A DNA stretch of 64,000 nt, taken from NCBI GenBank assembly GCA_005408345.1, contig SEMN01000699.1:124001-188000 (forward strand), given 5' to 3'. Position numbers and translations under genes: made by a program. Positions 34,988 through 47,780 of this stretch are shown here, piece by piece (the first letter of the stretch is position 1; every line of letters starts with the position of its first letter). Under the pieces are notes generated by a model, which did not search any database, was not told the origin of the DNA, and was given only the letters and a program-made list of their open reading frames with translations. Source of the DNA: Macquaria australasica (Eukaryota; Chordata; Actinopteri; Centrarchiformes; Percichthyidae).

Positions 34988-37900
34988 GGACACACACACA
35001 CACATACTGTATATATAACACACACACACTGAGGATGATGACCCTGCCTCCTCCTGATCCACCAGCGACCCCCTTTCACTTCCACACACACAGTACTGAT
35101 GGCTCGACTCACAGGTGGTAAACGGTTAAGATGCAAAAATAGACTTTAAAATAGACTTTTCATCCTCCATAATTACGTACCTCTGACTCCTTGTAAGTGC
35201 ACAGCCCATCAATATAAACATGGAAGAAAAGTTAACTATTCTTTCTAGTTTCTCTTGTCAACGAATCACATGTGCAGACTGAAACCAGCAATGTGTTCGT
35301 GGTGATGAAGGAACACGTCAGCCAGTGAAACACTGATGTGTTTTTAATAGTTTTTTATGTCTCAGAGGAAGAAGAGAGATCAGGAACATACAGAAATACA
35401 GACGATCACCAGACTTTAAATTACAAGAAAGAGATAAATGTGAACACACATTTTTATTGTTCTGGCAGCAGATTATTTCCTCTCTCCAAGCCAGGAGAGC
35501 CATCAACAAAACATTTCACGGCTCTGTAATATCGCTGGCTTCCCAGCTAACATTTGTCATCTGTTTCCATGGCAACAGTCACCCAGCAGCTGACAGGCAG
35601 CGTCGCACGCTGTGAGTCGAGCCCATTATTCAGGATTATTAAACACAAATGCACACACACACACACACCTGTTAGGACGTCTCTTTGGCCCCACGAACAC
35701 TAAACTGCCGTCCCTGATGTCTGACCTTTGACCTCTGACCCCTCCTCTCACAGTGTACAGTGATGACACTTTAGCTCTGCTGACCCCTCACAGACTCCGC
35801 CCCCTGCATTGTGTCCCACAGTGCACCTGTTCACATGTACATACCTGCCTGTACCGCCTCCTGCCGCTCTCAGCATCTTTTCTTCGTTTGTTTGTTTAAG
35901 CAGTATTTTTATGGATATTTAAGGAATTATAAAAAGTACAAAGAAAACACAGGATATCAGAACTTTAAGATGCACTCACTGATTTTGATGTAGTTCCCCA
36001 AAACACCTAAAAAATGTTTATAGCAACCCCCGAAATGTGTTATTTTTTATACAAATTTATTAGAAGCCAAATTTGTTAACAGCCCCCAAAATTATAATCA
36101 TCAAAGCTGCTGTAACAACATCAGAGAGTGCATCTTTAAATACTTAAATTAAGACAGAAACAGTTAAGAGAGGGACCCACAGAGTTTTTGTTTTTGGGGG
36201 GTCCCCTGGTGGCCGAGGGGCCCTCAGCAGCCTCAGGCTCTTTGTCCACGCAGGACTAGGCTGGATGACCGCTTCAGCTCATGTACAGTTTCACACACAC
36301 AGGAAGAGTTCATCACTCGACAGGTTTCAGTTGAACTCCACTCGGCTGCTGGCAGATGAAGCTGAAACCGACCAGCAACGCGTTTTATTTTCTGTCTGAG
36401 GTGAATTCAGGCTGCAGCTCTTGTGTTTGTGACGTTTTCTCTTTAGTTCGGTATCTTCAGTGTTTGTATGCTGAGTGAACAGCCTCCACTTGTACTGTAT
36501 CTACCTGTTTCAGTCTAACGTTTGTCTCTTTGTGTTTGAGATAAGCTGTATTTGTCTTTTTGAATCTTGCCACTGTTCACATGTTAAAGTCCTGAATTTG
36601 CTGTGATGTTCAGGTTGAGAAGCTGCTGCCTGTTCGGACAGACTGTAGAAATCTCAACACTGCTGGAAACGTCTAGTTACACTTTTTAAATTGTAGCTCA
36701 CTTGGTTGGATTAGTTTGAAAATCTATTCCATTATAGAGCTAAGAACATTGTGGGGGTAAAATAAAAATCCATGAAGAGTCCAAACTTTTCAGAAAAGCT
36801 AAAAAGGATTAATTTCAGATTAAACTGTCAAGAAGACAAAGAACAGCTGATACTTGGTCCTGAAAAAGGATTTACTTGTGCAAACAAGACAATAACGTGT
36901 TCTTGTAAGAAATTGAATTGTGTGAGTAAGATAACTTCTGTATCTTGAGCAAACAAGATAACCTGCGTGCTCAAGATAATATCTTACATGAACAAGACGA
37001 CTTGTGCGAACAGGATAATAAACTTAGTATCTTACGTGAACAAGATAATAACTTGTGTACAGAACATAACAAACATGTATTCTGTGTGAACAAGATATTA
37101 TCTTGTGTGCGTGCAGGATGATATTCTTTTAATCATCTTTGGGGATTTCCCAGATACTGAACTTCTGTTTGAGTCTCTTGCTCTCATATTGAAACATGTG
37201 AATAAACTGTAATCAGCACATTAGGTGTTGAGGCGACGTGTTGGAATAGAGTAACTTTACGACCCACAGGAGACGCTGACACCAGTTTTGAAATCTCTGA
37301 GCAGAGGAACGCTGTGGCAACATTAACGTCTGTCTTTCACACTGCCGGGTCTCTTCAGGGGATCATGGATATCGTTTTCCTGCAGGATGAATGTAGGAGG
37401 AGGAGGCCATGTGCAGGGCTTTCTATGTGATGAGCCGGCTGGCACAAACTGAACGGTGACCTGTCACGTCAGGTGGCTCCACGGCTTATGTCATACGACC
37501 TTATGCTGCCCTAATGGCAGTGAAGGAGATGATTATTATTGTTGTTGTTTTTGGGCCAGTTCTCAGTCTGAGCTGTGCTGAACGTCGCTGCCTCGTGCTT
37601 TCAGAAATACAATAACGTCTCTGTGTGTTGAGGATGTTGTTCTAACAGGCTCGTTAGTGACAGATGATTAACAGCAAAGACTCAAAGAGAAAAAATATGA
37701 ATTTTTACAACATGGGTCTCAAGTCAGAAGTGTTTTTTGGGACCCAGATTGTCAAAAAAGAACAAATGTGATTTTCCTTTAACAAACTATTACATGCTGT
37801 TGCTGTTTATTGATTGCTCTCCTCAAACTGTTCAAGAGAAAAAACAAAACACTTATCGGCTTTTGTTTTGAAAAGGTTCTTATAAGCTCAGAAGGTGATA

Positions 37901-38810
37901 ACACTTTTTATTTCATTTAAAAAGGTTCGCCTTCGTCTGAACAGGGTTTTGTCTTTTATTTTTTAATTCACTTTAGAAACAAACTTCAGTGCAATAGATG
38001 CTTCTTTACGGCTTTGGAATGAACTTTATCTTTATCTTTTCTTTCTGTCGTATTTTGGTATTAGTGTAGCTCAGCGACGAGTGTGCCCCCCGGTGGCCGA
38101 GTGAGACATGAATGTATATTTGGGTGAGTGGTGTCATACTGTGGAATCACTTTAGTACTCTTTACTACAGACCAAAAGAATACAGTATATAAAGGATATA
38201 TTGATATATTAAAGCTTTTAATGTTTATACAGAGCTATTCTTCTTGTTTTTTTGTACGGTCTGTTTTCCTACATAGATATTTCCTGTGTATTTTGAAAAG
38301 GGTTACATGAATATAAGCAGTATATTATTACACATGAATATATTCAGAAATATTACCAAAACAGCGTGCCCGACCAGTCCGGGCGATGCATGGGCATTAC
38401 AGAAATCCTTTACAGTTTGTTTTGCGTTTGATCCTGTGTAGTTCAAATACCTCAAACACCCCCCCCCCCCAGACATTCTTACCTTCCGTCACACCTGTGC
38501 AGGTGCAGCAGATTCAGTTCTCGGGTTGTTTGTGCACCAGGTGCTGCTCTCCCTCTCTGTAATGTTTCAGCAATGTAGATGCTTACGTATGTTTAGTTTC
38601 ATGGCTATATTTGGAGGAGTGTATTCACCCAACCTGAAGCACTTAGTTTTATTTTTCTGGTTCCTTTTGTTCGGTGTGATTTTTCTCTCTCTGCAGCTCT
38701 GCTCTGTTTCAGTCTGTGTTCAAAGATATTTTTCCTATATTTGTCCTTGATTATGTTTCTAATGATCAAAATAAGAATAAATAAATAAAAGTTCATATCT
38801 TGTCTGTGTC
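34988..38810 (+). other. Presumptive long hlf 3' UTR
   Basis: No gene is visible between the hlf stop and about 38.8 kb. AATAAA occurs at 37201-37206. Three overlapping AATAAA hexamers lie at 38776-38789, followed by a GT/T-rich stretch, making a convincing poly(A) site. Mammalian HLF has a 3' UTR of several kilobases, so the extent is plausible. Contents are CA microsatellites (about 34990 and 35655), a palindromic repeat array (36870-37130), and otherwise unremarkable A/T-rich DNA. The extent is inference. Confidence 0.4.
36870..37130. repeat. Palindromic ACAAGATAATATCTTGT-type repeat array
   Basis: About seven diverged units built on AACAAGATAA and its complement, with near-perfect palindromes at 36973-36985 and 37090-37106 (8-bp arms around one base). 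It lies in the presumptive hlf 3' UTR. Confidence 0.75.
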
Positions 38811-39679
38811 TGAAGCAGCTCTGTCCAGGTCTTCGTACGCAGATAATCGAGTTCTCCAGAGTTGACAGTTTGAGTCTGGATTCTTTTGTCTCTTAAAACG
38901 TGGTTTAAAATTCATCTGGAACTGTTGTCATAGCAACATGTCCTTAAATCCAAACCTGTACAAAGTGCAGCGTATCGACAGTCAGCTGGATCAGGACTAA
39001 CATTTCACAGTGAACCACAAACAGGAAGTCATTTTCTAATTCAAATGGCTCCTTTCTTAGATTTATAATCAAAGTGTGTTGATACAATTATGATTTAAGA
39101 TGAGAACTTGGAGGTTATTGAGAAATCATTACGATCTGTTGGTAATAACGCATAATGAAGAGTTAGCTATACTTCTACTGTAAATACAGTAAAAAGACAG
39201 AAACTCAACTCAAAGATTCTGACTGTTAAGACTAAATGGATCCAGAACATTTAGTTTGTCATTAAAATGAGAGTTTGTCATTTGAACATGTATTAAACAT
39301 ATTAAATGATAAACTGCAGAACTCACTTTGCTGGAAATGTTTCATACAATAAAAGGTTTCATTTTCAGAGCAGACTTGATGATTTTCACTGAAAAGTCTG
39401 CACATCCAATCACGCATCAACATCCCTCCCAGTCTGACCTCGTTCACAGGTAACATCTGAGGTTCAACAGGTCAAAGTGTGGAAACATGATGAAGAACGA
39501 CGCAGGAATCTATCATGTACCTGGAGTCACATGATCAGCCCTCAGCCAATGATTCCCAGCATACAGGATGATGATGGTGATGATGATGATGACGATGGTC
39601 AGTCTGGTTTGACTAACAGAAAATCCAACGATGACCACCAGGGGGCAGCACCTCACATTATTTAAAACAGAGTGAGCAG

Positions 39680-40350
39680 AGGTGGAAGAAGTATTCACAG
39701 CCTTTACTTAGGTAAAAGTACTAATACGACACTATAAAATACTTCATTACAAGTTAAAGTCCTGCAGTCAGAATCATACTGAAGTAATAGTATAATCAGG
39801 AAAATGTACTTAGAGTAAGTAGTGAAAGTACTCATTATGCAAAAATATGTCTTACTTGATGGGGTTTTATATATATATATATATAGTCCTGCAAACCTAA
39901 TTTTCTTAAAACAAGTTGTTGAAGTGAGGATACTTTGGTTTTTAATTTAAATCAACTTGTTGAAAAATGCTCTAGAAAGGAATTTCTGTGCCTTGAAACA
40001 AGAAAGAATGAGGCACTAGTTAATTATTAAAAATTACAATAAATAGAAAATACTTGAAACAAGTTCATTAAAAACAGTTTTTTTTGCAAAATAAAATAAG
40101 ACATGAAGGCCTCAGTTAAGGACTGAAATGACTCAATAAGCAGATTCTGTTCTGTGCTCTCTGAAAAAGAAAACTGTTCATATGTTTTTAAAGTAAAATC
40201 TTAGTAAAGTAGTGCAGGAAAAAGTACAGTATTTGTCTCTCAAATGTAGTGGAGTAGTATGTATAAGTATGAAGTATGAGAAAAATGAAATACCCAAGTA
40301 AAGTACAAGTACCTCAATATTGCACGTAGGTCCAGTACTTGAGTAAATGT
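39680..40350 (+). repeat. Repeat family C, long copy
   Basis: Starts GAGGTGGAAGAAGTATTCAC, followed by TTTACTTAGGTAAAAGTACT; ends AGTACTTGAGTAAATGTACT. A (TA)8 run sits inside at about 39871-39886. The terminal sequences are roughly inverted, suggesting a non-autonomous element. Confidence 0.7.
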
Positions 40351-41294
40351 ACTGCTAGTGAGTTTATATTCTGATTTGAAGTTCTTCTCCAACATGGTGA
40401 CTGTTTAAGCTCAGGTGCAGATTACAGGCAGACTTATATGTTCTGTGTGACTAAATGTAAGAACGAGGCACAGGTGAGGTTCAGTGGGGAACGAGGGACA
40501 GGTGTGCAGGGTGAGACACAGTCAGGTGACAAAGAACAGGAAGCTCTGAGGGCCTCTGGTGGAGAGATGAGGAATGACAGGACATCGTCATGTTTGAGGA
40601 GCATCGAGACAGTTGGAGAAAAATGAGGGGAAATATGTTATTAATGTGAAGTTACTGGGGCTGACTCATCTTCTTGTCTACACATTAAGCCAAACTGTGA
40701 CCCTGTTTTCTCAACAGCTCCTCTGAAGTCCAAGAGGGACGACGCTCGGAGGAAGTCATTGTATATACTGACATGGTTTATGGTTCTTGCATTGATTTAA
40801 AACTGGTATGATCCTGACAGCTAACAGTTCTGTAGATCAATTTTTTAATGGAGCAAAGTTGAACACAACGTATTTCTTCAAGCAGCAATTTAGCAGTAAT
40901 TTTTTTCTCTATTTCTATATTTTTAATTTTTTTCAATTATTTTTCCTTTATGTCCCTCGAAGGGGGACGACACTGAATGACAAAAACAGTGAAAACTGAG
41001 GTGAGACATGGAGGAGAGCGACAGAGAGAGGTTATTATAGTTCACTGAAGTGGAATTAGAAACTCTGCCAAACCTCCAAACTTTAGGGCCGGTCAGCAGT
41101 TTTACAGGCGTGGTGGAGCTGCAGGTATGTGCGCTTTCAATTTTGTTTTTGTCTGAGTATTAGTTCAATTAATTTAAGAATAAAATGGATTTATAAACTG
41201 ACCTGTTTCCTCTGGTTATTTTTATTCTTGAAACTTAAAATAAGTAGTCTAATACACATTTTGATAATAAATAAACTCAAAAGTATTCTGAAAT

Positions 41295-41425
41295 GGGCCA
41301 TTCTGAGTACTTTTACTTTTGGTACTATATGTATATTGTGATGCTAATACTTGATTGTGAATGTATTTTTACATTGTGGTTCTTTTACTAAAAGATCTGA
41401 ACACTTCTTCCATCTCTGACAGTTG
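41295..41425 (-). repeat. Repeat family C, reversed partial copy
   Basis: GAGTACTTTTACTTTTGGTA at the start and AGATCTGAACACTTCTTCCA at the end are the reversed counterparts of the other family C copies. Confidence 0.65.
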
Positions 41426-42179
41426 TGTATCTAAAATCAGTTCCACCTCTTATTATCTGAACCTGGGACATTAATTAATTAATAATCACATGAGGTGAAA
41501 GAGCCAAACAACATATCTCTGTCCAACCAAACCAGATTAAATCCCAGTGAGTACACACCATGTACTGCTCTTTTGATTCATTTTGTCTCATAGTTTACCC
41601 TCTTTAGCACCCCACTAAAGTGGAATTGTCATTATGTAATACCATTTTCTCAAAGTGAAAGGGAGCAGATTAGGATATTCTGCTAATCCTGCGAGTTCAG
41701 ACCGTCACATGGTGACAGCAGAGCAGTTTTTAGTGCTGGTTGAAAGTCTGGGAGGCGGGTGGAGCAGTCCGTGAAAACACAGCTTGTAGTGAAGTCCTGA
41801 AGCAGCAGCATGTGTTGGTGTCGTGTTCCCTCTCCAGAGACTTAGGTAAATGTGTTTTATTCCCCAACAGGCTTTCAGTTTATGCAGAAGATAACATCTG
41901 TTAAATCTGCCTCAAAAGCTTTCACTTTTTGTTTTTATGACAGCTTACATCTGTTAAAACCTCTTTGAATTTTGATGCTGTGAGAAGAATCTGTCTTTGT
42001 ATTTACGACCAAACAAACCCGTAGTATCACTGCGTCATGCTAGCTCTGTGTAGGAGGCAGTTTGCACCACTGGATATGGTTCGACTTCATGGCTTTATGA
42101 ACAAGAAAAGAATATACAGCCATGCTAGCAGCTAGCGGCTCTGTGAGGCTACAGCTAGCATGGAAAAGAGCCTCTGTAT

Positions 42180-42300
42180 TTACCTATACAATGGTGTTTT
42201 CAGCTAAATGCTAATGTCAGCATGCTAACACGCTCACATGCTGACAATTAGCAGGTATGATGTTAGCATGCTAACATTAGCTAATTAGTAACTAAACTTG
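42180..42300 (+). repeat. Repeat family A, TGCTAACA-rich part
   Basis: GCTAAATGCTAATGTCAGCA, then TGCTAACACGCTCACATGCT, the same block as found at 46260-46340 and 56870-56970. Confidence 0.65.
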
Positions 42301-45300
42301 TACAGAATGACTTTAACACAATGGTGAATCTTCTTCTTTTAATTGTCATGGTCCACGAAGGACTCTTGTTGGGACTCTGTATTTTGGTCTTGTTTCCTGT
42401 TTTATTTTGAAATCCCTGTTCGTGTTTCCTTGTGTGCCTTGGTATTTCCTGTTGTTTTCCCTCCAGTTTGATTAGGTTCACCTGTGTCTTGCTCTCACCT
42501 GTTTGTTTCCCTCGTTAACTCCTTCCCTATCTATACCGGTCCTCTCCCTTTGTTCTCTGTCGTGTCATTGATGTTCCTGTGGTTCCTTGTGATTTGTGGT
42601 TTTCTGATTCTCTCCGTGTCGTGTTCGTGTTCGTCGTTTCCCTGCAAATCAGTTCCTGAGCTTCGTGAGTTTATTTTGGAATTAATAAACCTCTGAATTG
42701 CTTCAGTCTCCTCGCCTGTCTGCATTTGGGTCCTCTCCTTGCTGCCTATATGGCTCACCATGACATTAATCATGTTATTATTAAACACAACAGTTCAGTT
42801 TCCATCTTTTATTAATAGATTTGCACATTTTTGTTCACAGGGTTTAAATAAAATCTTAACGCACCTTTTAAAGTTCTGGTCACATTATCGTCTTCACACA
42901 GTAACAGGTCTGAGAAAGAAAACATGATTAAACGATACTTTGGGATCATTTCTGTGATTATCTCCCAAAATAAAGATAAGTGTTTAAAATTATAACCAGC
43001 TCCCATTTCTCTGAGTGAAATAAAATGACTTCATTTGAACCATATTTTAGCAAATGCTCAAACAAACGAATAAATACTCCTCCAGAGGTGAAAATAAGAA
43101 ATGAAAATGAGACTCAATGACATTTCTCTAAGGAGTTATTAAATGACTTCCCAAACCTGATCAGACCATTTACTGTTCATTTAACCCTGGATGGGTTTGT
43201 CTCTGCAGATCAATAAACGAGAAAAGTAAAGTTACATTTCTACGTTGACTTGTTGTGTCAGGACGTGTCGCTCTGCAACACAGACAACTTTACATTGTTT
43301 TTCAGCACGAAAAACTCTTGAAAACAATCATTTGAATATGTGGATACATTTTTTTTGACCATCTTATAAACTCAAGGTCCACTAGCTAGCTTTTTCTGGA
43401 GCTTTCAACGCAACCTTATCACCAGACAAAAACGTCATTATCAGACGATTCTGACGGGGTTTTTTTTACATACAATGCCAACGTATATGGCAACTATGGT
43501 GTGGTTAAGATTGGGGACAGATTGTGGTCACAGTTAATGAAAAGGCAAACACTAACTGCAGGTCTGTTACAGAACACGAACTTCGGGCTCAGACGAGCTG
43601 CACACCCCTCCCCCACCCCGACCTCCATGACGGAAACACTGCTTGTTTGTGTTGGAACTGAAGTTGGCACATAAATCATCACATGCAGAATCCTTTCTAA
43701 TATGGACGTAAATTCAGAGTTTGTTCAGTTAATCTCTTTGAAGACTGAGGATGAAAACTCCAGAAAATACATGTTGTGATTAATTACTTATTTTGTCAAA
43801 CTTATATTTCCATGGTCAACGATTAACTGTCATGCTACATGTTTGAAATCTATCATATGTCGCATAATAAATAAGGTTATTTTAGCATAATGGCTGCAGG
43901 TCATTACAAAAGTAGTAGTAATAATAGCTGCAGTGTTTGTGTCTATCTAATAGTTAAATATGGTACAAAGCATCTCCTCTCTTTGTATCAGATTAATGTT
44001 TTTTATACATGGACCCTGACAAATAAATGTAATAAACAAATCTGGTCACATGTTGGTCACTGAAATGAACAGTGTCTATTTAAATAGTGTATGTGACTCA
44101 AAGTCTAGAGAGTTGGATTTCCTTTTAATCTAAAAGATCAAGACACAAGTTTGTATTTGACTTTGTCTCATGTACAGTATACCACCACAACAATACACAA
44201 TACATCTTGTTTCAATGGACCTCATTTCTGTCATTTGTCATGCCCAGGAGTCTGGGTTACGTCTGACGTCACAGACAGACAAACAGATGCGTTTGCTGGT
44301 CCGGTTTTTGGTCGGATTTTCGGCGTGGCGTTGCATGCTGCGGTGGCGAGCCCGCTCTCTGAACCTCATGTAGGCATCAGATGAGCCATCAGGTCAGGCC
44401 TGAACACGATGAAATCTCAGCCTGTTAACAACCTGAAGCTTACGTAACCCTCCCCATGGACAAAAAAAACAGCACAGGGCAAAAACAAACACATAATACA
44501 TGCTCCTAATACTCTGCAGCGGTCACCATATAATCCACAAACATGGAATATGGAAGGGGGGTGGATAATTGTGCAATTCATATGATGGATGGGATGCAGC
44601 CATTGGTGGGTTGCTCAGCTGGCTGTGTGCTGGGGGTTTTTTATGTAAGAGGATTTGTCCCAGTGAGGGCCTCTGTGGCACGAGTCCTCTAAAGACGTGG
44701 GGTTGGATCATCAGTGCCAGAGCCAATGAGCAGAGGGGACGACCTGACGTGGGAGGCGAGAGTCTTTTTGGTTGAGGAGGATTTAGTCATTTCAGGAAGG
44801 ACGAGAGATTACCTATCATTTCTGACATTTGACAATGACTCTGTTGTGTACGGTGCCATTATTACATTAAAAATATATTAAAACATGGGAAACCACTGCT
44901 TGAAGAGACACTCCCTAATTTTGTCATATCATTTCCATAATTTAGTAGGTCTATAGCGTCCCCAAATCCATGAATGTCCCCCCAACCATAGACATAGCAT
45001 TTAAAACACATGAAAATTATACAGGTTTCTGCACACTGCCCCGGCCTGCCACAGCTTCTATTCAGCAAAGAAGAAGAAGAGCAGGGCAGAGCAGCAGTTG
45101 TTTTAAACATTGGACAAACATTTCATAACTGCAGACAGACAGTATCTATGATTATGAAAATACCTTTGCACATACTATGACCTGCTGCTGCAGAGCAGGT
45201 AAAAATCACAGAGTAGTGTACAGAGTGACGAGATCACAAATGGGGCTACCTTCACCCTTGAAGCCTTTCTCAGGTATCTGTTTTGCAGTTTTATGTTTTT

Positions 45301-45989
45301 TGAGATGATTGGTGCTCATGTCCATGAAGGTGCCGGCTGTGGTTACTGACCACAACATCCTCCTTTCTTTAATCAAGTAATGTTACTGTTCAATGTGGTG
45401 TCTGTCATCTGATTCACCTTCACCACTGTGCAGCAGACTGGACACCAGCTGGCAACGCCTCAGTTCCAATTAGTCATCAGCTCAAGTCTGTGAGGATCTG
45501 TAACGTCTGTTAGTGTTACTGCAGGTGACAAGCAGATGAGGCAGAGTCAAAGTCCAAATGTCTCCAGTGTCCCAGAAGATTATTATACCTCAGTGATCTG
45601 GCTGAAGTCAGACCTGTTGGACCTCGGTGGGCCCTCAGCAGCCTCTGGTGGGATGTGATTGAGTCCCTCCAAGGCAGGCTGTGTGCTGCGGGTGGATGGA
45701 GGCCGATGGCAGGAATTTAAGGGGCTTCTGGGATTTGTTGTTTTTTCAGCAGGTGTGGTTGAGACCCTGAAAAAAACATGAAAAAAAAATCATGGTGATT
45801 AACTTTGAGCAACTTTCCATATTTCAGTGTGTCTGCTAAGTCTGCTAACTCTCTGTTTTATATTTTATCTGTGCACTTTTCCACAAATGTAAACCAATTT
45901 TTCAGTCCAGTTGTTCTTTTGTCTTTTAATTAAGAGAAAATATAAAATATGTTCAGAAATTTCAGTGGCATTTGGTGTAAAGTTTGACC

Positions 45990-46440
45990 ATAGACACAAA
46001 AAAGTCTGTCGGTCCATCACTTTGATCCAGAGTGAAATATCTCAACAACTATTGGATGGATTGACATGAAATTTTGTTCAGACATTCATGTTCCCCAGAG
46101 GATGAATCCCACTGACTTTAGTGGCTGACTTTCCTCTAGTGCCACTATCAGGTCAAAATCTTAATGTGTCCAATTAGTTTATGACCAAATACCTGCAGAA
46201 CTAATTAAACTAATATTCCCATCGGCCTCACCTGCACTTTGTGTTTAATGCTAATTTGCAAATGTTAGCATGCTAACACGCTAAACTAAGATGTGAACAT
46301 GGTAAACATTAAACATCAGCATGTTAGCATTGTCACTGTGAGCATGTTTGCTGGATGGATGTTAGGCACAGTGGTGCTTTGAGCTAAATGCTAAGTGCAG
46401 CAGTGATGCTAGCATGGCTGTAGACTGTAAATGGGAAGCA
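45990..46440 (+). repeat. Repeat family A, long copy
   Basis: GAAATATCTCAACAACTATT, GACATTCATGTTCCCCAGAG and the TGCTAACACGCTAAACTAAG block in order, ending in GCTAGCATGGCTGTAGACTG. Confidence 0.8.
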
Positions 46441-47054
46441 ATATGTCAGATAAATATTTTTAGAATATGATGCCGGTTTGTTATAATATGTACATCACCT
46501 ATACAGACTTCTGATAGATGTCAGTGTGAGATCATTGGCCCAGTAATAAAATAAAATATCTTTCTGTTTGAGATAAGCAGATGTTGTTTCCTCAGCAATG
46601 TGGTGTCTCAGTAGGAGGATTTCCCTCCAAACAAACATCAGCTGTGTTTCTCTATCAGCTTCTTTTAACACCATCCAACAAATCTCTGTTAACACCAGCA
46701 TCTGCTGCCCGCCACATGTGTAAACCTTAACCCTCTCTCAGAGGCCACCAAAGAGTTAGTCCAGCACACGTCAAAGGGATGAGTGACGAACATCAATCCG
46801 TCCATCCATTCATTATTTCCCTGTCCAGTGAGGGTTTATGTTGTCAGGGGGGTCAGGCAGGGGATTTACAGGCTGGTTCACAGCTTCATGCAGCAGGACG
46901 AAGAGCTTAGAGTCTGGGACCTTGGGGTCCAGAGTTTGGGGGGAGGGGAGCCAACAGACTCACAGTCTGGTGCTGCTGATGTTCTGCTCTGTCCACTCTG
47001 TGTTGCTGTATTATACATCCTATACTGCAGGATTCTGACAGAGCTTTGTGCTAG

Positions 47055-47580
47055 CGGCACGGCTCTAGGGATGTCGGCCTGTTGGTCGGTCCACCACTTT
47101 GGTCCCGACTGAAATATCTCAACCATCGGACAGATTAAGATGAAATTTGGTGCAGATATTCATGTTCCCTTCAGGATGAACTGTAATAAGTTTGGTGATC
47201 CTCTGACTTTTCTTCTAGCACCATGGGGTCAACATTTTAAGGTGTCCAACACTTTGGTTTATGATCAAATACCTGCAGAACTATTAGCTACTAGCCTCAG
47301 CTGCACTCTGACCCTTAGTCTTGTTTATACATCTGTCAAAATCTGTCCATCAAACTGACTCAAAGAGATGCACGTCAATATGTGACTCTTTCTCTGGGGC
47401 TCATGGTCTGCCACTTGTGTCCAAACTGAAATATCTCAACAGATTTTGAAGGAATTGCCATGAAAGTTCGTGCAGATCTTCATGGTCCCCAAAGGATGAA
47501 TCCTAATGACTTTGTTGGTCCTCTGGCTTTTAATCTAGTGCCGCAAGCATGTCAGAGCTTTCAATTATCCAGTGAAATAT
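47055..47580 (+). repeat. Repeat family A, two tandem partial copies
   Basis: Two successive units beginning GAAATATCTCAAC (about 47111 and 47429), each followed by a GGATGAA and a TCTAGTGCC/TCTAGCACC motif. This suggests the family has an internal tandem structure. Confidence 0.75.
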
Positions 47581-47689
47581 CTTTTGAGGAAAACAATGGC
47601 AAAGCTTTTTTTTTAAGTAAAGGAAGTAGTATGTTTGTCTCCTGCATTTTCCTGCAAGTTCAGGACTTTGACACTGGAGACTTGGAGTT

Positions 47690-47780
47690 CACATCCGGAG
47701 TCCTGCTTGTGGTTAGGTTTACGCAACAAAAGCACTTTGGGTAAGGTTAGAGAAAGATCGTGGTTTATGACCAAATACCT
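47690..47780 (+). repeat. Dispersed fish repeat (GGTTAGGTTTACGCAACAAA type)
   Basis: GTGGTTAGGTTTACGCAACA with AAGGTTAGAGAAAGATCGTG is familiar as a fish repeat. Related TTGCCTAAACGTAACCA words occur at about 48420. Confidence 0.45.

Noticed and set aside
34669..35136. Minus-strand frames of 120-155 residues over the hlf bZIP exon
   Set aside because: Antisense shadows; the plus strand has the canonical bZIP sequence.
44569..44775. Frame MCNSYDGWDAAIGG considered as an mmd-like membrane exon
   Set aside because: No PAQR signature motifs, no matching splice sites, and on the wrong strand for MMD in this order.
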